Assembly: GCA_902805475.1 (NCBI GenBank)
Contig: CADCSX010000007.1
Span: 2,046,001-2,110,000, forward strand
DNA: 64,000 nucleotides
Reading direction: 5' to 3'
DNA from: Entonaema liquescens
Taxonomy: Eukaryota; Ascomycota; Sordariomycetes; Xylariales; Xylariaceae
Shown one piece after another: positions 26,741-39,511 of the stretch. The translations under genes and the position numbers were made by a program. The notes beneath the pieces are model-generated. The model did not search any database. It was not told the origin of the DNA and saw nothing but the letters and a program-made list of their open reading frames with translations. Position 1 is the stretch's first letter; every line of letters begins with the position of its first letter.

Positions 26741-27929
26741 CGCGCGCGCCGGCGAATAGGACACTAGCCCGATTACTCGTCATATAGTACGTCGCACTCG
26801 GTACCTTGGCGAGCGCGCCGCCTGGTTCCGGATAAAAAGATCCCACATGGCCTTGTACATACACATATGGGGGAGGACATGGAATCAGAGTTGGGCCTTA
26901 TTTTATGTACCTAGATAATAGATATTAATTACCTCCTTATCGTACAGACGTAAGGCACGCCGGTCGCTTGGCCGCAGGTAGAGTCCGCGTAATCGTTTTA
27001 AAGTGAAGTCGCTTTGCTTGTTCGTGGGGGTTTGCGCACGCGAGCTGGTGCCTGACTTGTGATTTGCATGGCGGCTGTATATACATAGAGATAGGCACTT
27101 CCCCATGAGGCATTCCGTTTGATATAAAAAGTCTTGAGTAGTAGTCTGGACGAGATTACGAGATAATGAGGTAGTCATCGAGCACATATAGATAGAAACC
27201 CCAAGATATTTAGGATGATATACTGGTGCCTTGGGAGATGTACGGAAGCTCCATTTGTACAATCGAATCGTTCCACAACGAAACGGGAATAGGACATCGA
27301 CTAGAATAGACCGGCCATACGGCGTAAATCCAAAAAAAAGGGTCGGATAGTTCCGAAAGCCTACGGCAAATAGATCTCAGCCGGCGAATGTTCACTAAAC
27401 GGAACTACGATAGGCGGTATACTCGGCCGTATCTATATTAGCAGAAACACGTCTCGAAGCACTGGTAAGGATGACGACGTAATCGAAGACGCGAGGATAA
27501 AGCGCTGTGAAATGATTTATCATTTGGGGGTATATAATTCGAAAAAGCTAACGAAAAAGCATGCGGCGAGAGGGTAGTAGGTTAGGTTAGGTAGTTTCGC
27601 TGTCCAAGTTCGTCGGGGCCGGCTTGTAATCCAGAACGAACTAAAAGTGACAATCCTATCCTTCTCTCTGCCTCCCTCTTTATAGGTAATGCAATGCAGA
27701 CATCCACGTTCCCCGAATATGCAACGCAAGATTGGCCCCTGGCGGACAGGTAGGCTGGCTGGGCTGGCTGGCCATCTGCCCTCCACGCGACCCTTATATG
27801 ATGTGTACCGTATGCACCAACGCCATGTATGTGACCTCGATGCACCACCATGCAGCTATCCGCCCCTCTCTCCTCCCTGCACCTAGTTCCCCAGGTAAGT
27901 AATATGGTACCTAGCAGCACACGTGGCTT
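26741..27929. other. Convergent intergenic stretch
   Basis: 3' regions of the Rix1 and WW-domain genes face each other here. Open frames on the minus strand (26903-27262, 27582-27920) show no domain and sit in presumed 3' UTR or spacer. Nothing else is seen. Confidence 0.5.
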
Positions 27930-28775
27930 CTAGTCTCTCAGCCACGCTCTTCGTTTCTCTTCCTTGCGCGCGCGACGCTTCTCCTTGAACTGCTTAAGCT
28001 CAGCCTTGGTCGGCTTCTTGCCGGACCGCTCGGCCTTAAGACTCCGTCCGTCGTGCGAGTTAGCAGCCGCGTCGACGTCGAAGAAGGCGTTCATCTGTCG
28101 CCGGGACTTGGCCTCGTCGTTGTGGTTGTCGGGGTTCTGGTCGCCGCCTTGCCAGCGGCCCGTGAAGCGGTTGAACGTGCCTATCGCCGCGTAGGCAGTC
28201 GACGCGTCTACCAATTGGTCCTGCCTCGACGTGTTCTCTTCGCCTTGCTTAGCGTACCAGGCGTTCGGATCGTAGTCACCGTGGATCGCCGGGTTGTAGC
28301 CTCCAGCGGGTGGCCGTTCGTCCCTCGGTGGTTCAGGAACACCAGGCGCAGACACAGCTACTTGAGCTTGCGAGGTCGGGTTCGTGATTGCGCCTTTGTT
28401 GGCTAACCGGGGGTTTTCCCAAGTGGTCTCATTGGTGAATCGGTTGTGAAAGAAATAGGCTTGACTTGTTGCATCCCAATGGAAGTCCCAGCCATCGTCT
28501 TCGGCTGTAGGAGGTGGCTCGTTCGGTAAGGGAGGAGTGCTTTCCTCAGCGACGGGTGAGGCCTCGCCAGATTCTCGCGACTCGGATGATGTTACCGATG
28601 ATTCGGGTGAAGCATTGCTTCCGTGCTCGGGAGATTGAGGTGATGGAGGATCGCCATGATTTGCATCTTGAGACTTCGATTGCGCGTCGGACAGGGGTTT
28701 AGGCGGTGCGCTTGTACCCTTGGGCTGATCAGCGGCCACTTGGGATGAGCCAGGTGACGTAGGCGAAGCTGACAT
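27930..28775 (-). CDS. WW-domain protein, 281 aa
   Basis: Single exon. Residues 1-90 are disordered and rich in Ser/Pro/Glu. One WW domain runs from about Trp96 to Pro122 (WDFHWDATSQAYFFHNR, then TNETTWENP), with signature Trp96 and Trp119, the aromatic YFF strand and the closing Pro. WW domains bind proline-rich ligands. Residues 160-240 hold motifs such as DPNAWYAKQ and GTFNRFTGRWQ that look conserved rather than disordered. The C-terminus is strongly basic and helical (KKPTKAELKQFKEKRRARK), which could serve nuclear import or RNA contact; that is inference. I recognise no named protein. The Met at 28775 is the only good start, with A/T-rich DNA upstream. Confidence 0.85.
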   Translation of the reverse strand: MSASPTSPGSSQVAADQPKGTSAPPKPLSDAQSKSQDANHGDPPSPQSPEHGSNASPESSVTSSESRESGEASPVAEESTPPLPNEPPPTAEDDGWDFHWDATSQAYFFHNRFTNETTWENPRLANKGAITNPTSQAQVAVSAPGVPEPPRDERPPAGGYNPAIHGDYDPNAWYAKQGEENTSRQDQLVDASTAYAAIGTFNRFTGRWQGGDQNPDNHNDEAKSRRQMNAFFDVDAAANSHDGRSLKAERSGKKPTKAELKQFKEKRRARKEEKRRAWLRD

Positions 28776-30870
28776 GGTTTTTTTTCTCTTTCGCGACCTT
28801 GAATAGTTTCCTTTTTATAATTATTTCCCTTTTTTTCTATTGAAAATGTTATTATAAGCGGCTACGACTTAGTCGATGAAGAGAAGTCGAAAAGGATACA
28901 TTCTGACTAAGGAGTCACGACAATGGCGGCTTTTTGCAAGGGGGGTTACCGTAATTGAATCGATTCTGAGACGAGACCAAGTACAAAATGGGTGATAGTG
29001 AGTTGATGCCGATGCATCGTCGAAGCTCCTTGGAATTACGAGCTTTCTGGAATTCTCTTATCGGTTATCGGCAAGGGTAATATTCGGATGAACGGTACGT
29101 GTGTAAAAGTATCGATTACATAATGACATGTACCTTAGCGTTGATGTCTTTTCCTTCGTACCTACCTAGGTACCTACTAACCCGATGTATTTAGGTACCT
29201 GGGAAGGTACACTCTTCATGATCCTGGTCTTCACGTGCATCCACCTACCCGGCCAGCGATCATTCAACTCAGATCCGGCATCTGTACAAAAAGATAACTC
29301 AATTCTTAAAAACCTTGAAATCCAAATACTACATTGGGACAACTTGTGATAAAATCTTTCACATAAACATATATATCTATATGCGAACCATTATATTGTT
29401 GTACGAGCCTTAGCGAAAAGGTAAAATCAGCCACAATATTGCAATCTACATACTATTGTTTTTCAGCTCGTCTTAATTTCTCCTTACACAACATACAACA
29501 GGAGGCCAATGTGGCTTGAAAGATTCATAATAACAGGTCCGGTTAATTACCCATGTTATGCTGTACAACACACACATATGCGTCCCTCACATGAAAGAAT
29601 AGGGCCTCCCACTCCACTTCGGCGGCTCTAGATTTCTCAAGTCTGACGAACGAAAGACACTGCCCCCAATGAGTGGCATGTTCTTCTGTTCGCCTATTCC
29701 TTAAGATCTTAAGATGAATCTTTGGTAGTTCTTCCTTCTGAACTCTGGGTTGGTCAAAATGCTACGCCAAGAGTCGATCGCAAATGGCGTTACGCCCAAG
29801 AACCGTGGAAAACGTGGAAATCGTGGGTAGCTGGGTAGCTCACCGCAATGTGACTGATACCCTATAATACTACCTAAACACCAGGTAAACTTGTCTCGTC
29901 GTATGCGGATCCACGACCAGCGCAGCGATTGCGCGTTTCTCAGTCTTTTGGGTTTCTAGCCGTTTCTTACTCCGTAGCCTCAAACATCTAAACACGATAT
30001 TATCAAAGTTATCTTACTTAACTACCTGTTATTTATCATCAACTACCTAGGTGGAGGTAGTCACAGTATGCGGGCAGAGTTGACTCCAGCTAGAGTTTAA
30101 CATTTAACACAGTTTCGGCTTTTCCTTCTCATGGCTCAGGTGCCATGGGGCTTGGTTATATTTCCGATCACATCTCAGCTAGTGGCTTCTCACTTCCTTA
30201 TAACTATCGTGGCTTAACTTTTGACTTTAAAATAACATCATTCTCCAACACGCCCGCAGCGTTACATTCGCACCTTTTATCCAACGGTGGGATCCAGCCG
30301 ATATTACCCAGACATACATAGGCTAGAATCAACCTAGCCACGAATATCAACAAGTATCGACGTTTCAAGTGTTGCATTGATAGCGTATGTCGCTGATCCG
30401 GCATTCCTTTTCTCCAATCTGGTACTGCTACCTTGGGTCCATTCTCACACCATCGATCAGGGCACCCGTCAAGACGGGTTCGTCTTCCGCACCAAGACGT
30501 TACCATAGCCTCATATTCGGACCTGGAAGCGCATTCGAAACTCTTGGATGATCTCATCCCTGTGTCCGTGTCTCGGTGTATGCATTCGGGGGTGGTCGAG
30601 CCGATTATTATTTCTATCTTGTATTCCCTTCTCCTTCAGCCCGAGTTTTCTCGCTTCTTTGGTTCTCAGTGGCGAATCGGCTCTATGATGCTTTTCTTCT
30701 CCGATATACGAGATTTTCACTACACGTGATCTTAAAGGTCCTCAATCCCGAGGCGAAGCTAGCTTTCCTAAAGCCGGCGGAAACCTTACGCAAATTTGGA
30801 TATCGTTGCGCCGAGTAGGTTGAATAAGCTACGGTTGGGTTATAGGTGGATATAGAAAAAGGACGTCGCG
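28776..30870. other. Intergenic stretch, divergent promoters
   Basis: Lies between the divergent WW-domain (minus) and GH16 (plus) genes. It has a palindromic TACCTACCTAGGTACCTAC-like patch near 29160-29205. Open frames at 30204-30925 on both strands overlap one another and have no motif, so I do not call a gene. Confidence 0.5.
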
Positions 30871-32144
30871 ATGGGTTATCCGAGGCTCTTCCGGCCACTC
30901 GTGGTCGTCTCCAGCCTGGCGCCATTCTCCCTTGCTGCTTTCCAAGAAGTTAGCAATGACCAATGCAATTGCTTTCTCACGAACGGAAGCAGGGCAGATT
31001 ACTTCACGACTCACCAGTTTTTCGACTACCGAGAAAAAACCGAATATGCTTCAGTGCCAGCCCTCATCGATGATCCTGATGACAGTAGTGAAGCTGGCCC
31101 AACTAGCGACTACTTTACCTCTGACGAATGGACTGATAATTGGACTTTACAAAATTGGAACAATGCAGCCACGTTATCTGGAGACGCGAGCGATGCGACA
31201 TTGTTCATGGTCAATTCACCCAACAATGTCTATATTGAAAAGAATAACGATGAGAATGCCGATTCAAGCACGTTCCTAACAATGAGAACAGCGCGCTTAG
31301 ATGACTTCCAGTCAGCGTCTGAGTTTGAGTCCACGATTCGGGACTATCACTTTCTATCAGTGAGAATGTATGCCAGGACGGTCGGCGCGCCGGGCGCTAT
31401 AACCGCTATATTTACCTACAGAGACATCGCCAATAATACCGATCTTACCAAAGTTCAGGAATCGGACTTGGAAATCAGAACAATTGATCCCCCAGATCAC
31501 GTCCAATATACAAATCAGCCGTCGTATACTTCTCTGGGTCTTGATGTCCAGGAAGCCACCCGGAACGTTACGATTCCGCAGAAGAGAGACTGGACAAACT
31601 GGGCAGTATATCGAATGGATTGGAGCCCGGGAACTACAACTTGGTACATCAACGGTGATGAAGTCGCTTCGATCTCTTTCCAGGCACCTCGTGATCCCAG
31701 TCTTCTCATCCTTAACACGTGGTCAGAGTAAGTATTTTTAAATCATTAAGCCCTCTCGTCCTTCCAAGTATACAATCCCGTCTATCTTCCTCAGGCCAAA
31801 TCTACCAATTCGGAATTTAGGGCTCTGAAGTAAAACAGGAACTCGTTGCAAATATTTTACTAACGCTACACAGCGGCGGCTCCTGGTCAGGAAACATGAG
31901 CGTGGGAAAGGAGGCTTCTCTCCAGATCCAATGGATCGACATCGTGTACAACACGACGGGTGCCCCGAAATTCAAGCGAGACGAGCAAGCCTGCGGCAAC
32001 ATCTGCAGTATCGACGAGACGGACAAGATAGGCGCCCAGGTATTAATCCAAGGCGGTGCCCCGAGCATGCTCGGCAACGTGGGAAGTTTCGCCGGCATCA
32101 TCTCCTGGGTCTCTGTATTATCTATGGTTACGGCTTTCTGGTAA
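30871..32144 (+). CDS. Glycoside hydrolase family 16 protein, GPI-anchored, 375 aa
   Basis: Two exons, 30871-31727 and 31874-32144 (146-nt intron with TACTAAC branch, phase 2), total 1128 nt. A signal peptide covers about residues 1-22 (VVVSSLAPFSLAAF). The body is a concanavalin-like beta-glucanase fold of GH16 with the active-site motif E197-S-D199-L-E201 (ExDxE: nucleophile, helper Asp and acid/base), followed by VYRMDWSPGTTTWYINGDEV, a sequence typical of these enzymes, and the conserved NTWSDGGSWSGN. Several N-x-S/T sites suggest N-glycosylation. The C-terminus ends in a hydrophobic tail after a small-residue site (GGAPSMLGNVGSFAG), as in GPI-anchored cell-wall enzymes. It probably acts on beta-glucan or chitin-glucan links at the wall. 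The exact substrate is not determinable. Confidence 0.88.
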
Positions 32145-33386
32145 GGGGAGTGGGGGTTAAAAAAAGCATCGGGCTTCGAGATTGTGTCTTTATAGTATAG
32201 GTAGTATAACTACCGTAGATATTGTTCACACTTATAATGTAGAACACGGTAACTTAATATTTTGGTTGCGCATTGGAATACACCCCGTTTTCCCCCACAC
32301 TCCTATATTGGGAATATCATTCCTAGATGATTAAAGCCCTTGAGAGTCTAAAAGCTCGTGCTTGTTGTATACAATAGGCCTTAGTCGTACACCCGCCCCC
32401 GGAGTATCGGAGGTCAGTCTGCGGCGTTGGGGACGGAAAGGGGGGCGTTGCACAGACGAACTGTCTATGGTTCTCCGACGGGAACCTAGGGACGCGTGGC
32501 TCGGGACGACGACGTCGGTGCAATTCCCTAGTTCCGTTTATATTCGACGCCCAAGGCGTCGATGTAGCGTGGGTTTACTGCTCGGGCCTTGGAATTGAGT
32601 TACCCTACGGCCAGTTCGCTAGTAACTAGTCCAAACGGCCGGTTCGGGTTGGGTACCTATGTAGATACCTACCTATTTCGACCTCGTGGGTATTTGTTTT
32701 GCGTACCTTATCCAGGCGTCTAGGCGTTAAAGGCATGTGTGACTGTTAGGGTCTTCACTTGGACCCCGCGCAGATATATTCTTGGGCTTGCTATGAGCAT
32801 GATCTAGGATGGTGTGCTTAGGTTGTGATGGCATTGAGGAAGCGCCGTAAGCTGATCCATAGATAGGTCTACGTTATTTGGTTATAGAGTGAGATTGAGA
32901 TAGTCGTAGCATTCATAGTTAATAAATATACATAAGAGTTATCTAATTGCTCCTTGCTCCTATTTATGGTCGTTTCCCGCCTTGGTGACTTTATGTAAAC
33001 TAGGAGGGATAAGGGGGTTTATGGGACGGACACTTCTACGGAAGAGAGAAATCTATAAGAAGTTATTTAATACAAGGAGCACTTAGAAAAGTTCATACTA
33101 AACTTCAAAATCGTAGGGAATGTGTTTCAAAAGGTTACCAGTATATGTATAGTATATAATAGTATATAATAGTATATAGAGTTAGTCCGTTACGGTTGAG
33201 AAGCGTTCTCCCTTGCATATACAAAAAGAAACTAATAAAATTTTCCCCCTTTAGGAATAATAGATCAAACCTCAAAGATATCCGCAATTCATTCGACCTA
33301 TGTTACTTATGTCAGTCATATAACCAAAAGAAATAAATTTCATTCCGAGACTACAAAAGAGGCCTTAGGTGATCCGTATATATATC
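32145..33386. other. Convergent intergenic stretch
   Basis: Between the 3' ends of the GH16 and alcohol-oxidase genes. It contains TAGTATATAA direct repeats at 33151-33179 and no supported gene. Confidence 0.5.
33151..33179. repeat. AT-rich 10-bp direct repeat
   Basis: Nearly three tandem copies of AGTATATAAT in convergent 3' DNA. Confidence 0.75.
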
Positions 33387-36162
33387 TCACAAAGCAGCAC
33401 GAATCTGATCTCCCTTAATCAGATCTTTCGAGATGCGCCTCGCAATCCAATCCGCAATAGCCATGTTGGTAACCATGGGGTTAACACCACTTGCAGTGGG
33501 GAACACGCTGGCGTCCGCCACATACAAATTCTGCGCCTCCCAGACCCTGCCCTCAGGGTCGACCACGCCGGTGGCCGGGTGCGTGCTCATCCGGCAAGTG
33601 CCCATCTGGTGCGCGGATCCGAATACCGCATCAGGGTAGTTAAGTCCGGTACGCTCGAGGTCCTTAAGCCAGGCGGCGAAGTCCGGGTCGTTGATACCTT
33701 GGTCGATGTCGTTCACCTCGTCCGACGTAGGGGTGGGCGGTTTGGACCGCCGGACGAAGGATGGTAGACTTTTGACAAATGGCCAGATCTCGGTTGCGCC
33801 TTCAATGTAGCATAGTTTTGCCAGGGCGATTACTCCAGCTAGTATGTGTTTGCGATCAAGGGCCGAGGGTGAATAATCGACTATGGGCCGTCCGTCGTTT
33901 GGATCCGGATACACTCGACCCCCGTCGCGATCGCGGGCCATGGAAATGTAACAATTCATCTGCCGGCTCCGTAGCGCATCTAGCTTCCACTGGAGTCCAT
34001 TCCGCCAGGGATGTCCATGCAGGAACAAGTGAGGCTATGTTTAACAGCGTGAGTTAGCTGCTTACAATTGAGTACGTGTTGGGGTCATCTTACAACCATG
34101 CAAGTTGGCTCAAGCTTCACGCCATATCCTTTCCCGTCCAAGTTCTCAAAGCTGGTACAAACACTCGTTAAGATTCCCCCTATATAGCATTATCAGTATT
34201 CATATCGTTAGATGCCCGTGTATATGGTATTTACCTTCCCAGCCTCTAATATCTTCATCAAAAGAGGCATTCATTTGGCCAACCGGGTGGAGGTAAAGGT
34301 GTTTGCCGATATGAGGGTTCTAGCAGGGAATAAGTTCACGTTATCCTCGAGGTATTACTCACGGGGGCGTAGTTGAGACCTTACCTTTAGCCCGCTTCTC
34401 ATTAACAACAGTGGACTGTTGAGCGAGCCACAAGATACAATCACTTTCTTCGCCCTTATTCGAAGCTGTGTCTGAGTCCTCTCAGATTCGGGAGTATGGA
34501 CATTCCCATCTTTATCCCGTGATGTCCACGTCCCTAATATACCAACCGCCGTCTTCGACCCACGGCCCTCGTCAAAAAGCACCTCGGAGACTTTAAAACC
34601 TTCAATAAATTTCGCGCCTGCTTTTGCGGCAGCCGGAAGCCAGCTCACAGAGGGGCCCTTTTTTCCGGCAGATCCGCAGCCGGTAGTACAATGGCCACAG
34701 TAATGTTCCTCGCCTCCAGTGTTTTGAGGACATGGTTTGGCAGCCCAACCAAGCTTTTTTGATCCTTCGAGAATGACGTTTGCTCCATGGTTGTGGCGTA
34801 TATAGGCATCACTAACACCCACTGTAATTATCGCGGTTAGTAATTCTCTATCTGAATATAGACATATGGTATGGGAAAATCCAGTCCTGCTTCTCGGATT
34901 TATTATTGCCTAGCGTTGATGTAGAATTTTACAACTAGAAAATCAGAGGAATAACTCACTAAAGTCACAAACACGATCTACGCAGTGTTGGAACTCTTGC
35001 GTCGTAAAAAAGTCCAGACCCTGATCCGCCCATTCCTGTCTTACGAACCCTTGGAGATGTAAGCTCACACTCCAGTTCACTATAATAATGTCAGTGATAA
35101 TATTCGGCAGAGTAATATAGAATGATTGTGTTGGACTCGGTATGAGAAGTAATTGCTCATTCATCCAAACAAGAATATCATGGGGCCAAATAGTATCACG
35201 TACCAGTCCCACCTCCTCCCCAGCAACTTCCGGCAAGCACAGTCGTAGAGCCGTCTACGCTCTGTACGGCGCCATCTCCCTCGAAGAGAAATTTAAGACC
35301 CGCCTCGGCTGTCATTGGTAGCTGGGAAGGCGGGAAGTAATAGCCCTTATCGACGACGAGTACTTTGTGTCCAGCTTCGGCGAGGATCTTGGCGCAGACT
35401 GCCCCTCCACAACCTGATCCGACGATTACGACGTCGGTGTCGATAGTCTCCACTTCAGAGCCGCCTTCGAACTGCATGAAATCGAAGTCGAATGACTGGC
35501 CCGGCTTATAGTCGTCGGTGACTTCGGCATAGCCGCTCAGCTCGCGGTATAGGGGATCTGTTTGAGCAAAGCAGACCTTGGCTATTCTAGCAACTGAATT
35601 CCCAATCACGGGCCAGACAGTTATCCATGTATGATCCCATGCTTGAACTATTGATTCCCTAATGTGGATAGGTTGTTCGTTTACGGGGGTGTAGTATCCC
35701 GTCGCAGCTAGGCTACCCAGACGAGTGCTTTTAACTCGTTAGCTATACTAGCACTTACATTTATCATACAGTATGAGAGAAGAATACGTCTTACGCCATT
35801 ATGTTTAGGATAGCACCAAGTTGCTTTCTATTACTCTCTGGAATACCTTCGAGTAAACGCTGAATTGCTAGCAGGAATCGCGGGTTATCCAGCGGACGCG
35901 CTTGGAGGTACTGTTGGAATTTCTCATAGTCCGGGGGATGTTTCATAGAAGTCTTTATATGTTCGTATGACTCTTGTAATTGGGCCTGTGAGATTCGTAG
36001 GTGATTCTTCTCATCTTTTACGCTTGGGTCAGCAACAATGGATGGGATGATAGCATCGATCAGCGCAAGGAGAATCTGCCATTGCGCCTTAGAGAAATAG
36101 GTATCTGGCTTCGGCTCGGGGAGCTGAGTGGGAATAGGTGCCGTTAGACTAGTAGTAGACAT
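33387..36162 (-). CDS. Long-chain fatty-alcohol oxidase (GMC oxidoreductase), 755 aa
   Basis: Seven exons: 36162-35795, 35727-35204, 35079-34960, 34821-34385, 34319-34235, 34179-34094 and 34034-33387; all six introns (55-138 nt) keep frame and total 2268 nt. The FAD-dependent enzyme oxidises long-chain alcohols to aldehydes with O2, giving H2O2, as part of omega-oxidation or alkane/wax use. Landmarks are an N-terminal helical region typical of fatty-alcohol oxidases; the FAD Rossmann motif VVIVGSGCGGAVCAKILAEA; SCWGGGG and TVNWSVSLHLQ; HNHGAN; HCTTGCGSAGKKG; VSCGSLNSPLLL; GSAHQMGTCRM; and a C-terminal NPMVTNMAIADWIARR, which carries active-site residues. Length equals the family norm. There is no obvious peroxisomal PTS1 (ends RAAL). 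A 7-bp repeat lies about 80 nt upstream of the start. Confidence 0.92.
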
Positions 36163-36242
36163 TGTTTAAACCAAGAAAGAGCTGCAATTGATAATATAGA
36201 ATGACTTTTGAACTGTGTTGAATCAAAAGAATGACAGGTTTG

Positions 36243-36278
36243 CGTTGTTCGTTGTTCGTTGTTCGTTGTTCGTTGTTG
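36243..36278. repeat. 7-bp tandem repeat (CGTTGTT)5 in the alcohol-oxidase leader/promoter
   Basis: Five tandem copies of CGTTGTT lie 80-117 nt upstream of the alcohol-oxidase start codon. In the mRNA sense this reads AACAACG, an unstructured A/C-rich leader if transcribed. Confidence 0.9.
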
Positions 36279-38512
36279 GTCTGTGCCTCTCTCTAACTTG
36301 CCTTGGCTTTTAATAGAAACCAACATAGCCTAACTACACAGCTCTCCTTTAAGTGTTATTGGCTCAAAGTACGCGTAGTTTACATCATTTTCCATTAGAG
36401 AGTATCGTCTGTGTAACTCCTGATAAAATGTTCGAAGTTCTGATTGGTTCTTTGCCCCTCTATAAACTTCCAACAACATATAATATAGTCAGCCCCCAAG
36501 TTGAATCTTACATACATAACATATCTAACGTTACTTAGATACCTATGTTATGTAAGGTAAGTTAGGTAAGGTAGCTCTATAAAATCTGTAGGTACCTATG
36601 TATTATTCTTCAGCTCAAGCCTAAATGCGGGGTATGAGGCGTAGTTACAAGGTATACAATACAGTTAAAGCCACGAACGCCGATCTGCTGCTAGTGCTAA
36701 ATAAGGTTGAGATCTCCTACCATAGTACCTACCTTACGTAAGGTAGTTCCTAGTAGTTGTGGAGAAGGATATTTAGAATATTCGTATTTAAACATTGTAA
36801 ATATTGCGCTTTCATGGAGTCTTAAAAAAAAAAAGGTCCAATAGAATGATATCACTCTCATCTTTGAAGTATCTCTGAAGCACCGGGATATTCGGATGCT
36901 TGAGCAGGGAATACATTTGGATGTGCCAATCAAAGTCCTAAAGACGGCGAGTCAGTTAAAGCGCTTCGTGGATGATAGTCAAATAGTTCCAGGTAGGAAG
37001 TTGGATTTGAAGATAGGTTGCCACCACATAATATAAATATCATTCGATGTTCAGCAGAAAGGGCTAATTGGAGGAATGCGGTAATAGTTATATTGTTTGC
37101 TATAAAATGAAATCTGTTTGTCTCAGATGAATAGATCGGGTATCGTAAAGCCGCAATAGTAACTAGCCGAATGCTACCATGATTATTTGCCTTCCCGTCT
37201 GGTGGCATGGGGGATGATAGCCCTATGAATGTTGCGTTCGAAATTTGTTGGGAGAGGGGCAACTTGCAATTTTGTAGTTGCATGTGTGTGTAAAACCCTG
37301 CGACCTTTTACTTAGCATATGCTACAAATTTGAGTAATTATTTCTTTAATAACTTGAGATTTATTTTAAAGAATATATTGATACCTTACTTATAGAATCA
37401 TATAAGTTAACTATTGCAATATAAAAGTTGGATTTGATAAGCTATGTGCACGTCAGAATTACGAAGTTGATAAGTTGTACATAGGTGGTCTGGCGATTTC
37501 GTTCCTAACTTGCTGAAATTCAGGTTGTGCCTTTTGACCTGACCCTTTTGCGCCAATCGGGACTCCGTGTACTACTATGTAGATATCTACGTACTTTTCC
37601 ACGATTCTGTTACTTGATTGGGAGATCTGAGTATGATCAGCCCGGAGGGTCCACTCTGAGAACTCGCCCCTGAAAAAAAGAAAAAGGTATTGGCTGATAA
37701 GGTCATAATGCGGGGGGTTATGCAATGAGGGGAAGGCGAAACTTGTTGGTTTTGTTGGGAAGCGGATCTCGGAACTTTGAGGCTTGATTGCCTCCTTCGC
37801 AATGCAACATACAACATAGTAACACACACATACTCGCATGCACTCACACACACTCACACACATGCACACATCGAAGTTCGTCGTCTGCAGCCTTGACATC
37901 ACTAAATGATGAGATTCCCACCATTTGAATAATGACCTCAACCTGGAAAAGAAACTGCTTACTATAATGGCTTTTTACAAATGATATAATAGACCATACC
38001 CATCTAATTTAAAAAAAAAAAAATATAAGAAAGAAGACAAAGTTTCTTGAACTCCGGTTAATGAAATTTGAAAATCCGTGAGACTTGGGATCGTCAAGCA
38101 TGCGGCATCCACATCGCCGGCTGGCCCACATAATCCGTTATCCCGGTGCTCCGGGCTGGTCTATCAAGTCTACCAACAGCATGATTTTAGGTTTACCAGT
38201 TTGATACTTGCCATGGGTTCTAGATCGTCTTGCCGAGACAAACTTGTCTTATCGGGCTCCAAGGCTCAGCTCTTCGCCTTCTCATAATCTATGGATATCG
38301 GCGTAGAAGCCGCTTTTCGCAACCCAGTCGGTTCTCTGGAAGATGATGAGACCCACCAACACCAGACATAACCAACTTCCTCGGCATATCAGATGTGACC
38401 ACATGCTACCTCTAGATACTAGAGAGAAGCGGTCAGAGTCCGGGGTTAATGGAATTTAACATTGTGCTGCATAACAGTGCTATGCCGTCGTTATTTGATG
38501 GAACATCCGGTA

Positions 38513-38536
38513 GTGTAAGTGTAAGTGTAAGTGTAA
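38513..38536. repeat. 6-bp tandem repeat (GTGTAA)4
   Basis: Four perfect copies in gene-free DNA. Confidence 0.85.
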
Positions 38537-38847
38537 GACACCATCCATCCCGTGTTGATTGACGCTCGCAGGCGCTCGATGGGAAACTTGCTTTTGTATC
38601 ACCAACAAAATGGGGGGAAGGGATAATGTCAAAATTGCATCCCTATGACCGACCAGCGGGGAAACTATGAACGCAATACAGACGATATAGACGTTACAGA
38701 CGGATAGTGTATGGGCAAATACAAGATATAATAGGTTGTCTGTACACACAAGATGTACATACAATTTGTGTGTCACCTCCTAAGCATGCAGCTAAGGAGA
38801 TACATACGGCCGGGTACATTCAATTCACTAGCGTCATTAGGTTATGT

Positions 38848-38890
38848 ACCTAGACATACCTAGACATAGGTACCTAGACATACCTAGACA
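38848..38890. repeat. ACCTAGACAT repeats
   Basis: Four copies of ACCTAGACA(T), broken by a short AGGT insertion between copies two and three. It is related to the TAGGTACCTA words scattered through the window. Confidence 0.8.
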
Positions 38891-39511
38891 GTATGGAAGG
38901 CCAGTTCGAAAATTCCACAACCCGAAAGCAGCGTTTATACCCGATTCGGCAGGGGCGAGCTCCAATAGACCAATGAAATTTAAGGAAATCTTAACCAGAT
39001 TCTTCAACTGTTGAGCTTTCTGGCTTCGTGGTACTTGAGCGACGACAGATATCGTGACCGCGCCGTCATTCAACCCCTGCCACCTCCCTGGTTTAACCCA
39101 GCCTTAGCGCACCCAGAAATCAATTGTACCGCGGCCCAGTCTGCAGGAACCTTGCTGCATCGCATCCCTCTTTTGTTTTATTTCCTTGTGTTAAAAATTG
39201 CAGAGGTGGTTTAAATATTTGATAGCCTCGAAAAGGAGTTGGTCACTTTTTACATATGTCTTTTAAACGTAACTCCTTATCTGTGTCTTTTAGTTGAGCA
39301 AGAGTTGCTTTTTCTCTTACTCGATGAATTTATAAAACGACCAACTTACATCCGTTTTGTCCTGCAGATCCGAGTGCACACATATTACAACCTATCGCGT
39401 GCGCATTTTATATCTTCACGAACAAATACCCAGCACCTTCAATTCTGGTGACCGGAGTTAGATCTCAACTCTTCAAAGACCCTTCTTTGATCTGGGATAT
39501 TATTCGGCATA

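Larger units (their letters stand above)
36163..39511. other. Intergenic stretch, divergent promoters
   Basis: Lies between the alcohol-oxidase start (minus) and the elongase start (plus). It contains tandem repeats at 36243-36278, 38513-38536 and 38848-38890 and a CACA/ACTC-rich patch at 37820-37870. Two minus-strand frames (36930-37283 and 37459-37941) have somewhat protein-like composition but no recognised domain; they are discussed as a finding, not called as genes. Confidence 0.45.
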
